From NCBI GenBank assembly GCA_009377605.1, contig WHTT01000008.1:51400-115399 (forward strand): 64,000 nucleotides of DNA. The letters run 5' to 3'. Origin of the DNA: Luteitalea sp. (GTDB lineage Bacteria; Acidobacteriota; Vicinamibacteria; Vicinamibacterales; Vicinamibacteraceae). The notes under the pieces were generated by a model, which saw only the letters and a list, made by a program, of their open reading frames with translations, had not been told where the DNA came from and did not search any database. The position numbers were made by a program, and so were the translations under genes. How positions within the stretch are numbered: position 1 is the first letter of the stretch; each line of letters starts with the position of its first letter. This document shows, piece by piece, positions 16,982 to 25,689 of this stretch.

Positions 16982-18277
16982 ATGGAACCAGTTCTGACAC
17001 CGTTTGTCGGCGAGCCCAACGCGCAGACGCTCGACTTCGCGCTGCAACACCGCGGGTACGAAGGCCTCCGTAAGGCGCTAGGCATGACGCCGGCCGAGAT
17101 CATCGACGCGGTCAAGAAGTCCGGGCTCCGTGGCCGGGGCGGCGCGGGCTTCCCAACCGGGATGAAGTGGGGATTTGTCCCGAAGGACTCGCCGAAGCCG
17201 AAGTACCTGTGCGTCAACGCTGACGAGAGTGAGCCGGGCACGTTCAAGGATCACGTGCTGATGGAGCGGAATCCGCACCTCTTCTTGGAGGGATGCGTGA
17301 TTGCGTGCCGGGCGATTGGCGCGAAGGTCTGTTATATCTATGTGCGCGGCGAGTTCTATCATCTCCAGCACGTGCTGGAGACCGAGTTGAGACGCGCATA
17401 CGATGCGGGCTTTGTTGGCGCGAACATCCTTGACAGCGGCGAGCAGATCGACATCTATATCCATCGCGGCGCCGGTGCCTACGAGGCCGGGGAGGAAACC
17501 GCACTCATCGAGTCACTCGAGGGGAAGCGCGCGCAGCCCCGGCTGAAGCCCCCGTTTCCAGCGGTCGTCGGTCTCTATGGCTGTCCGACGGTCGTCAACA
17601 ACGTCGAGACGATCTGCAACGTGCCGCTCATTCTCGACCGTGGCGCGGAGTGGTATGCGGCCATCGGCCCAGAGAAGAACACCGGTCCAAAGCTCTATTG
17701 CGTCAGCGGCCATGTCAAGCGGCCCGGCGTGTACGAGACGGACATGAGCGTGACCTTGCGGCAGCTCATTTACGACTACGCCGGGGGGATTTCGGGCGAC
17801 CGCGAGCTCAAGGCGGTCATCCCCGGCGGCTCGTCGACCAACGTGCTGCCCGCCGACAAGATTGACGTGCAGGCGAGCTTCGACGGCTTGGTGCAGGCGG
17901 GATCCATGCTCGGGTCCGCCGGTATCATCGTCATGGATGAGACCACGAGCATGGTCTGGGTGGCGAAGAACCTGCTCCACTTCTACGAGCACGAATCGTG
18001 TGGCAAGTGCACGCCGTGCCGGGAGGGAACCGACTGGCTCCACAAGATTTTGTCGAAGATCGAGCGCGGCGAAGGAGAGCTCCGTGACCTCGACCTGCTG
18101 TTCAGCGTTGCGGACAACATCGGCGGCAAGACGCTCTGTCCATTCGGCGACGCCGTGGTGCCTCCGGTCGTGAGCACCTTGCAGCACTTTCGGGAGGAGT
18201 ACGAGGCGCACGTCCGCACGGGGCGGCCGGCGCTCGCCCCATGGCGTGCGCAGGAAGAGCTGATCGGGGCGCACTGA
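16982..18277 (+). CDS. nuoF: NADH-quinone oxidoreductase subunit F
   Basis: 431 residues, normal length. The FMN/NADH-binding part shows SGLRGRGGAGFPTGMKWGF and VNADESEPGTFKD, with YVRGEF and GAGAYEAGEETALIESLEG. The N3 [4Fe-4S] ligands are ESCGKCTPCREG plus the later Cys in GKTLCPFGDA. It oxidises NADH and passes electrons to the cluster chain. In a standard operon nuoG follows directly. Here 165 non-coding bases and then nuoH follow. Confidence 0.97.
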   Translation: MEPVLTPFVGEPNAQTLDFALQHRGYEGLRKALGMTPAEIIDAVKKSGLRGRGGAGFPTGMKWGFVPKDSPKPKYLCVNADESEPGTFKDHVLMERNPHLFLEGCVIACRAIGAKVCYIYVRGEFYHLQHVLETELRRAYDAGFVGANILDSGEQIDIYIHRGAGAYEAGEETALIESLEGKRAQPRLKPPFPAVVGLYGCPTVVNNVETICNVPLILDRGAEWYAAIGPEKNTGPKLYCVSGHVKRPGVYETDMSVTLRQLIYDYAGGISGDRELKAVIPGGSSTNVLPADKIDVQASFDGLVQAGSMLGSAGIIVMDETTSMVWVAKNLLHFYEHESCGKCTPCREGTDWLHKILSKIERGEGELRDLDLLFSVADNIGGKTLCPFGDAVVPPVVSTLQHFREEYEAHVRTGRPALAPWRAQEELIGAH

Positions 18278-18442
18278 ACAGGTGACACCAGTGCTGGCTT
18301 GCCCTCCGCCGAAGCGTCGGCGAAGGCGGGAAGCCGCGCTCTACCGTATCAGTCGATTTACCACGTCAACCCTCACCCGATCACCCGTGACGCGCGACCG
18401 CCGCTGTTTTGTTGCTGTGAACTGTTCGCCTGTGACTGAGAC
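18278..18442. other. Non-coding gap at the usual nuoG position
   Basis: No coding sequence is seen between nuoF and nuoH. The interval contains imperfect inverted-repeat material (CTCCGCCGAAGCGTCGGCGAAGGCGG near 18302-18329) and short TCACCC-type units resembling the R5 repeat. A 700-900-residue NuoG would be expected here in many operons. Confidence 0.6.
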
Positions 18443-19474
18443 ATGAATTCGGCCCTCATCGCCCATCTCATTCTCATCGTCGTCGTCTTCTTCGCGTTGC
18501 AGATTTCGGCGGCCGTCCTGGTCTACTTCGAGCGCAAGATCGCGGCGTGGGCGCAGCAGCGTCTTGGGCCGTATCGCGTGGGGCCGCGCGGTGTGCTCCA
18601 GCCGCTGGCCGATATCGTCAAGTTGCTGTTCAAGGAGGAGCTGCGGCCGAAAGCGGCCGATCCGTGGATCTTCTACCTGGCCCCGATCCTCTCCGCGACG
18701 GCGGCGTTCGCGGCGTTCGCGGTCGTGCCGTTCGGCGGTGAGACGACGCTCTTCGGCCTGCTCGACGAGCCGATTCGCTTGCAGGTCGCCGACGTCAACG
18801 TGGCGTTGCTCGTGGTCTTTGCGATCACGTCGATGGGCGTGTACGGCATCGTGCTCGCGGGCTGGAGCTCGAACTCCAAGTACTCGCTGCTCGGCGGCTT
18901 GCGGAGCGCGGCACAGATGATCAGCTACGAGCTCTCGTACGCGCTGGCGCTCGCGTCCGTGCTGGTGCTGGCCAACTCCTTGTCGCTGCGGGAGATCGTC
19001 GAGAGCCAAGCTGGCCACTGGTTCGGTCTGATTCCGAAGTGGTACGTGTTTCTCGCCCCGGTCGGATTCATCGTGTATATGATTGCCGGCGTTGCAGAGA
19101 CCAACCGCGCGCCATTCGACTTCCCAGAAGCGGAGCAGGAGCTGGTCGCTGGCTACCACACCGAGTACAGCAGCATGAGCTTCGCGCTCTTCTTCTTGGC
19201 CGAGTACGTGAACATGGTGACCGTCTCGGCCGTCGCCGTGAGCCTGTTTCTCGGTGGCTGGTTCGATCCGTTTGGCGTGACGCCCGAGTGGCTCGCCTGG
19301 GTGTGGTTCCTGATCAAGGTCTCGGCGCTGCTGTTCTTCTACATTTGGATGCGGTGGACGCTCCCGCGGTATCGCTACGACCAGCTCATGGCGTTTGGCT
19401 GGAAGGTCCTGCTCCCCGTAGCCACGCTCAATCTGTTGGCTGTGGCGGGGCTGGTCGTGTGGCTAGAGAGTTAA
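18443..19474 (+). CDS. nuoH: NADH-quinone oxidoreductase subunit H
   Basis: 343 residues with about eight membrane helices. Signature segments are FERKIAAWAQQRLGPYRVGP (first cytoplasmic loop), the quinone-channel stretch AETNRAPFDFPEAEQELVAGY, and LPRYRYDQLMAFGWK near the C-terminus. NuoH links the quinone site to the proton-pumping arm. It is normally followed by nuoI. Here 97 bases of non-coding, partly repetitive sequence separate it from nuoJ. Confidence 0.97.
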   Translation: MNSALIAHLILIVVVFFALQISAAVLVYFERKIAAWAQQRLGPYRVGPRGVLQPLADIVKLLFKEELRPKAADPWIFYLAPILSATAAFAAFAVVPFGGETTLFGLLDEPIRLQVADVNVALLVVFAITSMGVYGIVLAGWSSNSKYSLLGGLRSAAQMISYELSYALALASVLVLANSLSLREIVESQAGHWFGLIPKWYVFLAPVGFIVYMIAGVAETNRAPFDFPEAEQELVAGYHTEYSSMSFALFFLAEYVNMVTVSAVAVSLFLGGWFDPFGVTPEWLAWVWFLIKVSALLFFYIWMRWTLPRYRYDQLMAFGWKVLLPVATLNLLAVAGLVVWLES

Positions 19475-19571
19475 GGTTGGCCTCGCCCCGACCGTTGGTC
19501 GCGGCTCGGCCTTCATGCGGCGCCGGCTTCGCCGGCCCCAGCAGGTTCGAGGTTCGAGGTAACGGAGAAAC

Positions 19572-20087
19572 GTGGACATCTGGCTCTTTTATCTCTTCGC
19601 GCTGATTATCGTCGGCGCGTCGCTTGGCGTGATCGGGCAGCGTAGCCCGATGCACAGCGTGCTGTTCCTCATTCTGTCGTTCGGGGCGCTCGCGGCGCTC
19701 TACGTGCAGCTCGATTCACCCTTCGCCGCGGTGGCACAGATCATCATCTATGCCGGCGCCATCATGGTGCTGTTTCTGTTCGTCGTGATGCTGCTCAACG
19801 CGTCGCACGAAGAGGATGATCCGCGTGCGCGCGCGCCGGTGCCGATAGGGGTGAAGGTGAGCGGATGCCTACTGGCACTGGTGCTGCTGGTCGAGCTCGC
19901 GTGGGCCGTCACGAGCGTGGGGCGGCCGGTGGTGGAGAAGGAGGCGGCCAGCGCCGACACGGTGTCGTCGGTCCACGAGATTGGGCGAGTGCTCTTCACC
20001 GAGTACGCCTTCGCCTTCGAGGTCACCTCCATCCTGATTCTCGTGGCGATGCTCGGCGCGGTCGTGTTGGCGAAGCGAAAGGTCTGA
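19572..20087 (+). CDS. nuoJ: NADH-quinone oxidoreductase subunit J
   Basis: 171 residues with a GTG start. Five membrane helices are apparent. Helix 3 carries [20 protein letters not shown], the ND6-type pi-bulge helix involved in coupling. The C-terminal helix ends in AKRKV. It lies in the proton-translocating arm. It is preceded by the gap where nuoI would usually be found, and followed 23 bases later by nuoK. Confidence 0.96.
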   Translation: MDIWLFYLFALIIVGASLGVIGQRSPMHSVLFLILSFGALAALYVQLDSPFAAVAQIIIYAGAIMVLFLFVVMLLNASHEEDDPRARAPVPIGVKVSGCLLALVLLVELAWAVTSVGRPVVEKEAASADTVSSVHEIGRVLFTEYAFAFEVTSILILVAMLGAVVLAKRKV

Positions 20088-20110
20088 CGATCAAGGACCA
20101 AGGACCTGAG

Positions 20111-20413
20111 ATGGTCACACTCAATCATTACCTGATCCTGTCCGCGGTGCTGTTCGCGATCGGCACGTGCGGCGTGTTCCTCCGGCGAAACGTCATCACG
20201 CTGCTGTTGTCGATCGAGATCATGCTGAACGCGGTCAATTTGACGTTCGTGGCTGTTGGGCGCTACCTGGGCTCGGTCGATGGTCAGATCATCGTGTTCT
20301 TCGTGATGACCGTGGCCGCCGCGGAGGCGGCGGTGGGCCTCGCCCTCGTCATCTCGCTCTTCAGGCACGGAGAGACGTTGAGCCCAGATGCGTACAGCTC
20401 GCTGAAATGGTAG
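20111..20413 (+). CDS. nuoK: NADH-quinone oxidoreductase subunit K
   Basis: 100 residues from the ATG at 20111, with three membrane helices. Helix 2 contains [16 protein letters not shown] with the conserved membrane Glu. Helix 3 carries the second Glu in [13 protein letters not shown]. The motif order and length match the antiporter-like small subunit of the pumping arm. An R2 repeat follows before nuoL. Confidence 0.96.
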   Translation: MVTLNHYLILSAVLFAIGTCGVFLRRNVITLLLSIEIMLNAVNLTFVAVGRYLGSVDGQIIVFFVMTVAAAEAAVGLALVISLFRHGETLSPDAYSSLKW

Positions 20414-20421
20414 AGACAGCC

Positions 20422-20480
20422 GTAGCGCAGGCCTTCAGGCCTGCCAACGCCACGTAGGCAGGGCTAAAGCCCTGCGCTAC
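20422..20480. repeat. Inverted repeat family R2 (GTAGCGCAGG...CCTGCGCTAC)
   Basis: Outer arms GTAGCGCAGG and CCTGCGCTAC bracket inner hairpins GGCCTTCAGGCC and GGGCTAAAGCCC. It lies between nuoK and nuoL. A second copy with the same ends is at 38802-38877. Confidence 0.85.
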
Positions 20481-20523
20481 GAACGTGTGTTCTCATGCTC
20501 CGGTGACCTGAATCGGAAATTCG

Positions 20524-22554
20524 ATGCTCGCGCTCATCCCACTCTTCCCGTTGATCGGGTTCATCATCAACGCCCTCATCGGGCGGCGCCTGTCCAAGGC
20601 GGTGTCGGGCGGCCTGGCGTGTGTCGCCATGCTCGTCTCGTTTGGCGTGGCGGTCATCGTGTTCTTGCGCCTGCTGGGCTTGCCGCCGGAAGCACGTGTC
20701 GTCGACGAGACCGTCTTCACATGGATCACATCGGGCCGATTCCAGGCGCCGTTGACGTTGCGCCTGGATCCGCTCTCGGCGCTGATGTGCCTCGTCGTGA
20801 CCGGCATTGGGTTTCTCATCCATGTCTACTCGACGGCGTACATGCACGAGGAAACGGACGCTGAGTACGCGCGCTATTTCTCGTACTTGAATTTGTTTGC
20901 CGCCTTCATGCTTCTCCTCGTGCTGGGCGCGAACCTGCTGGTGATGTTCATCGGTTGGGAGGGCGTCGGGCTCTGCTCGTATCTGCTGATCGGGTATTGG
21001 TTCAAGAAGCAGTCGGCCACCGACGCCGGCAAGAAGGCCTTCATCGTCAATCGCGTCGGCGACATGGCGTTCATCGTGGGGATGTGCCTCGCGTTTGCCC
21101 ACTTCGGCACGCTCGACTTTCGGGCGATGGCCGGTGCGGTTGCTGGGCTCCCTCCCGAGGTGACGTGGGGCGTGCTCTCGACAATCACGCTCTTGTTCTT
21201 CATCGGTGCGACAGGAAAGTCTGCGCAGATTCCGCTGTATGTCTGGTTGCCGGACGCGATGGAGGGCCCGACGCCCGTGTCGGCGCTCATTCACGCCGCC
21301 ACGATGGTGACGGCGGGCGTCTACATGATCGGACGCACTGCCGTCCTCTACACCCACGCGCCGCTCACGATGGAGGTGGTGGCCGTCATTGGCGTGGCGA
21401 CGGCGCTCGTGGCGGGCACGATCGGCCTCGCACAGAACGACATCAAGCGGGTCCTCGCCTATTCGACCGTCTCGCAGCTTGGCTACATGTTCCTCGCCAT
21501 GGGGGTCGGCGCGTTTGCGGCTGGTATCTTCCATCTGTTCACGCACGCCTTCTTCAAGGCCTTGATGTTCCTCGGCTCGGGCGCCGTCATCCACGCGCTG
21601 CACGGGGAGCAGGACATGCGAAAGATGGGCGGCCTGCGTCGGGCGCTGCCGATTACCTACTGGACATTTCTCATCGGCGCGCTCGCCATCGCGGGCGTCC
21701 CCGGCTTGTCCGGGTTTTTCAGCAAGGACGAAATCCTGTTCCGGACATTCGAGGGGGGGCACCGCATGCTGTGGCTGGTCGGCACGGCAACGGCGCTCCT
21801 GACCGCCGTTTACATGTTTCGTCTCATCTATCTGACCTTCCACGGTGAGTCGCGTCACGAGACGGCGCAAGAGGCCCACGGCGCGGGGCACGGTCAGGCA
21901 AGTCACGCGCACGGCGGCCACCTGCACGATGCGCCGGCGGCCATGGCGATTCCTCTGGTGCTCTTGGCGATTGGCTCGGTGGCGGCCGGTTACGTCGGTG
22001 TGCCCCATGCCCTGGGCGGTAGCAACCACATCGAGGCGTTCTTGGAGCCCAGCTTCAGCGCCCCGGCGGCGCTGGTGGAAGGCGTGCCCACGCACGCGGT
22101 GTCGCCGGTGGCCGGAGAGCCGGCTCATGCGCCGGCCGAGGCACACGGCGCCGAACATCCCGACACCGCGCTCGAGCTCACGCTCATGATGACGTCGATT
22201 GCCATCGCCCTCATCGGCATTGGCCTCGCCACGCTGGTGTGGTTGACCCGGCCGCACACGGCCGCCGTCATTGCGGCGCGCGTCCCTTGGTTGCATCGGC
22301 TGTTGTTGAACAAGTGGTACGTCGACGAGCTCTACGATGCCACCATCGTGCAGCCGATCAAGCACGGCTCGGGCGCGGGGCTCTGGAAAGGTGTCGATGT
22401 CGGTCTGATCGATGGTGCCGTCAACGGGACGGGTTGGCTTGTGCGCGGCAGCGCGGGCGGCCTGCGTCTGGCGCAAAGTGGCTCGGTGCGCACCTACGCC
22501 GCTGCGTTCGTCATCGGGACGGTGCTGGTGATTGCGTTTTATCTGGTGCGGTAA
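20524..22554 (+). CDS. nuoL: NADH-quinone oxidoreductase subunit L
   Basis: 676 residues with about 16 membrane helices and the long lateral helix at the C-terminus. Antiporter-like core motifs include LVMFIGWEGVGLCSYLLIGYW (catalytic Glu), ATGKSAQIPLYVWLPDAMEG (helix-7 Lys and discontinuous region), and THAFFKALMFLGSGAVIHAL. A His/Ala/Gly-rich loop (about residues 440-475) precedes the lateral helix and is variable in this family. It is a distal proton-pumping subunit. Confidence 0.97.
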   Translation: MLALIPLFPLIGFIINALIGRRLSKAVSGGLACVAMLVSFGVAVIVFLRLLGLPPEARVVDETVFTWITSGRFQAPLTLRLDPLSALMCLVVTGIGFLIHVYSTAYMHEETDAEYARYFSYLNLFAAFMLLLVLGANLLVMFIGWEGVGLCSYLLIGYWFKKQSATDAGKKAFIVNRVGDMAFIVGMCLAFAHFGTLDFRAMAGAVAGLPPEVTWGVLSTITLLFFIGATGKSAQIPLYVWLPDAMEGPTPVSALIHAATMVTAGVYMIGRTAVLYTHAPLTMEVVAVIGVATALVAGTIGLAQNDIKRVLAYSTVSQLGYMFLAMGVGAFAAGIFHLFTHAFFKALMFLGSGAVIHALHGEQDMRKMGGLRRALPITYWTFLIGALAIAGVPGLSGFFSKDEILFRTFEGGHRMLWLVGTATALLTAVYMFRLIYLTFHGESRHETAQEAHGAGHGQASHAHGGHLHDAPAAMAIPLVLLAIGSVAAGYVGVPHALGGSNHIEAFLEPSFSAPAALVEGVPTHAVSPVAGEPAHAPAEAHGAEHPDTALELTLMMTSIAIALIGIGLATLVWLTRPHTAAVIAARVPWLHRLLLNKWYVDELYDATIVQPIKHGSGAGLWKGVDVGLIDGAVNGTGWLVRGSAGGLRLAQSGSVRTYAAAFVIGTVLVIAFYLVR

Positions 22555-22578
22555 GGGCCGCGCGGCAAGAACCTGAAC

Positions 22579-24234
22579 ATGGCGTTTCCGCTCCTGTCTC
22601 TCATCGTGTTCGTCCCGCTCGCTGGGGCGCTGCTGCTGTTGCTGCTGCCGAACCGCGACGGCGAGCGCGACGAGCTGGTCCGTCAACTCGCGCTGGGGGT
22701 GGCGCTGGTCGCGTTTGCCCTCACGCTCGTCGCGTGGTGGCAGTTCGATCCGGCAACGGCCGAGTACCAGTTCTCAGAGCAGTACGCGTGGATTCCTCAG
22801 TTCGGAATCGACTATGCCCTGGGCTTGGACGGCGTCAGCCTGTTCCTGGTGGTGCTGACCGGCTTTCTCACCCCGCTCGCGCTGCTGTCTTCCTGGCACG
22901 GCGTGACCAAGAAGGTCAAGGAGTTCTGTTTCTTCCTGTTGGCGCTCGAGACGGGCATGCTGGGCGTGTTCGTCGCGCTCGACCTGTTTCTCTTCTATGT
23001 GTTCTGGGACGCGATGCTCGTCCCGATGTACTTCCTGATCGGCGTCTGGGGATATGAGCGGCGCATCTATGCCGCGGTCAAGTTCATCCTCTACACGATG
23101 GCTGGCAGCGTCTTGATGCTGGTCGCCATCATCGCGCTGGCGGTGATGCACCAGCAAGCAACGGGCGAGTACTCTTTCGCGCTGGACGACATCCAGACCC
23201 TGCAGATCGGCTTCGACGCCCAGATGTGGCTGTTCCTTGCCTTCACGCTGGCGTTTGCGATCAAGGTGCCGCTGTTTCCGTTCCATACCTGGCTGCCGGA
23301 CGCGCACGTGGAGGCGCCCACGGCGGGATCGGTCATTCTGGCAGGCGTTCTGCTCAAGATGGGCACCTATGGCCTGCTCCGATTCGCGTTTCCGCTGTTT
23401 CCTGATGCCGCGCTCGTCAGCGCTCCCTACCTGGCCGCGCTCGCCGTGATCGGCATCATCTACGGCGCGCTGGTCGCGATGGTGCAGCCGGATCTGAAGA
23501 AGCTCGTGGCCTACTCCTCGGTGAGCCATATGGGCTTTGTCGTGCTCGGCATCTGCGCGATGAACCTGCAGGGCGTCCAGGGCGCTGTTTACCAGATGCT
23601 GAGCCACGGCGTCAGCACCGGCGCGCTGTTCATCATCGTCGGGATGCTGTCGGACAGGCGCCACACGCGGCTCATTGCCGAGTTCGGCGGCCTCAAGAAC
23701 GTCTGTCCGCGGCTCGTGGCCTGCTTCCTCATCATCACCCTCTCATCGATCGGTTTGCCGGGGCTCAATGGCTTCGTCGGTGAGTTCCTGGCCATCCTGG
23801 GAGGTTTTCTGTGGAGGCCAGGTTACGCGGTGCTGGCGGCGTCGGGCGTGATTCTCTCGGCGGTTTACATGCTGTGGATGTTCCAGCGCGTGAACTACGG
23901 CACCGTGACGAATCCGAAGAACGAGCGACTGCCGGATCTTTCTGCCCGCGAGTGGGCGACGCTCGGCCCGACCGTCGTGATGGCCATCGTGATGGGCATC
24001 GTGCCAAACGTCTTCCTTCAGCCCATGCAGCCCGCGGTGACCCGGCTCGTCGAGCGTGTGCAGGCACAGCGACCCACGCTTGCGAAGACCGGCGCCGAAC
24101 GGACCGATCCGTCGGCGCTCGCGCGGCCTGACCGCCGCGCGCGACGTACCGGAGAAAACGAGGTGCGCCGTAACCCCTCGCCCCCGTCAGGTCCCTCGAC
24201 CACGCCGCTCCTGACGAGACTGCCCGTTGAGTAA
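22579..24234 (+). CDS. nuoM: NADH-quinone oxidoreductase subunit M
   Basis: 551 residues with about 14 membrane helices. Conserved pumping residues are in FYVFWDAMLVPMYFLIGVWG (Glu replaced by Asp in this stretch; note MLVPMYF), AFAIKVPLFPFHTWLPDAHVEAP (Lys), and SYSSVSHMGF-type motif AYSSVSHMGFVVLG. An unusual hydrophilic tail of about 50 residues follows the last helix (rich in Arg, Pro and Thr, ending LTRLPVE). It has no family counterpart I recognise. It is followed 12 bases later by nuoN. Confidence 0.96.
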   Translation: MAFPLLSLIVFVPLAGALLLLLLPNRDGERDELVRQLALGVALVAFALTLVAWWQFDPATAEYQFSEQYAWIPQFGIDYALGLDGVSLFLVVLTGFLTPLALLSSWHGVTKKVKEFCFFLLALETGMLGVFVALDLFLFYVFWDAMLVPMYFLIGVWGYERRIYAAVKFILYTMAGSVLMLVAIIALAVMHQQATGEYSFALDDIQTLQIGFDAQMWLFLAFTLAFAIKVPLFPFHTWLPDAHVEAPTAGSVILAGVLLKMGTYGLLRFAFPLFPDAALVSAPYLAALAVIGIIYGALVAMVQPDLKKLVAYSSVSHMGFVVLGICAMNLQGVQGAVYQMLSHGVSTGALFIIVGMLSDRRHTRLIAEFGGLKNVCPRLVACFLIITLSSIGLPGLNGFVGEFLAILGGFLWRPGYAVLAASGVILSAVYMLWMFQRVNYGTVTNPKNERLPDLSAREWATLGPTVVMAIVMGIVPNVFLQPMQPAVTRLVERVQAQRPTLAKTGAERTDPSALARPDRRARRTGENEVRRNPSPPSGPSTTPLLTRLPVE

Positions 24235-24246
24235 TAAGGACGCACG

Positions 24247-25683
24247 ATGCTGACTGACTTCCAAGCCATCATGCCCATTCTCATCGTGACGTTGTCGGCC
24301 ATCGTCACGATGGTGGCCGAAGCGTTTCAGCCGAAACAGGAGCGTGCGCCGCTCGCCGGGTTCGGCGTGCTCGGATTGATTGGCGCCGCGGCGGCGTCGA
24401 TGCTGTTGTGGGGCTACGACAAGACCGGCTTCGGTGTCGTGCGGGCGGACGATTTCAGCCTGTTCATCAACCTGATCGTCATCGCCGTGGGCCTCCTCAC
24501 GATATTGTTCTCGACGCAGGTGATCGAGCGCGAGGGCATCCCGCCAGGCGAGTACTATGCGCTGACGCTCTTTGCCGTCGTCGGCATGATGCTGATGGCG
24601 GCGGCGACCGATCTCCTCCTCCTGTTTCTCGCGCTGGAAGTCTTGTCCCTGGCGGTGTACGTCCTCACGGGAATTCGGCGGTCGCAGCCACAGGGCGCGG
24701 AAGGGGCGTTCAAGTACTTTCTGCTCGGCTCCTTTTCGAGCGCGTTTCTCCTCTATGGCGTGGCATTGACCTACGCGATCGTCGGTAGCACGCGGCTGGA
24801 AGAGATAGCGGCGGCGGTGGCAGGGCAGGCCGACGCGCCCGGCGTGCTCCTGTTCGTGGCAATTGGCCTCCTGGCCGTCGGCTTTGCCTTCAAGGTCTCG
24901 GCTGTGCCGTTCCATATGTGGGCACCGGACGCGTACGAGGGGGCGCCAACACTGGTCACTGGCTTCATGGCGACCGGTGTCAAGGCGGCCGCCTTCGCAG
25001 CATTCCTGAGGGTGTTCCTGTCGTCGTTTCAGACGCTGCACGAGATCTGGGCCCCGATGTTGTGGGTCGTGGCGGTTGCGACCATGATCCTGGGAACAGT
25101 CGTGGGCGTCGTTCAGGCGAACGCCAAGCGCATGCTCGCCTATTCCAGCGTTGCCCACGCCGGCTACCTTCTGATTGGCCTCATCGCAGGGAGTCAGGTC
25201 GGCGAGGCGGCCACGCTGTTCTACTTGGCCACATATGCCGTGAGCACCATCGGCGCGTTCGCCGTGTTGGCGCTGCTGGCCGACGGAGAGCACGCGCACG
25301 ACCGTGTGCAAGACTTCGCCGGGCTCTGGGGCTCACGTCCCGGACTGGCCGCGCTGATGACGGTCTTCCTGCTCTCGCTCGGAGGGTTCCCGCCGCTGGC
25401 TGGCTTCGTCGGCAAGTGGTACATCTTCAGCGCCGCCATCGAGGCTGGCTACGTCTGGCTTGCCGTCATCGGCGTGCTGACGAGCGTCATCTCGGTCTTT
25501 TTCTACCTTCGTATTGTCGTGATGATGTACATGACCGACGAGGCGCCGCACGTTCCAACACCGGCCTTGGCACGATCGGCTGTTGCAGGCCTCGCCTTCG
25601 CGCTCGTGGCCGTCTTCTATCTCGGCCTCCTTCCAGCGCGCGCTATCGACCTTGCGCTCACGAGTGTGCAGGGGATCTTTTAG
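24247..25683 (+). CDS. nuoN: NADH-quinone oxidoreductase subunit N
   Basis: 478 residues with about 14 membrane helices. ADDFSLFINLIVIAVGLL, LLFLALEVLSLAVYVLTG (Glu), FAFKVSAVPFHMWAPDAYEG (Lys) and AYSSVAHAGYLLIG are the standard NuoN blocks. It is the last gene of the operon. Its TAG stop is followed by GTAGG and, 6 bases on, by the convergent selA stop, so the two transcription units meet with almost no spacer. Confidence 0.97.
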   Translation: MLTDFQAIMPILIVTLSAIVTMVAEAFQPKQERAPLAGFGVLGLIGAAAASMLLWGYDKTGFGVVRADDFSLFINLIVIAVGLLTILFSTQVIEREGIPPGEYYALTLFAVVGMMLMAAATDLLLLFLALEVLSLAVYVLTGIRRSQPQGAEGAFKYFLLGSFSSAFLLYGVALTYAIVGSTRLEEIAAAVAGQADAPGVLLFVAIGLLAVGFAFKVSAVPFHMWAPDAYEGAPTLVTGFMATGVKAAAFAAFLRVFLSSFQTLHEIWAPMLWVVAVATMILGTVVGVVQANAKRMLAYSSVAHAGYLLIGLIAGSQVGEAATLFYLATYAVSTIGAFAVLALLADGEHAHDRVQDFAGLWGSRPGLAALMTVFLLSLGGFPPLAGFVGKWYIFSAAIEAGYVWLAVIGVLTSVISVFFYLRIVVMMYMTDEAPHVPTPALARSAVAGLAFALVAVFYLGLLPARAIDLALTSVQGIF

Positions 25684-25689
25684 GTAGGT

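Noticed and set aside
20464..22686. A 740-codon open frame on the minus strand opposite nuoL
   Set aside because: It is Arg/His/Glu-rich low-complexity translation antisense to a clear NuoL. It is a typical high-GC shadow frame.
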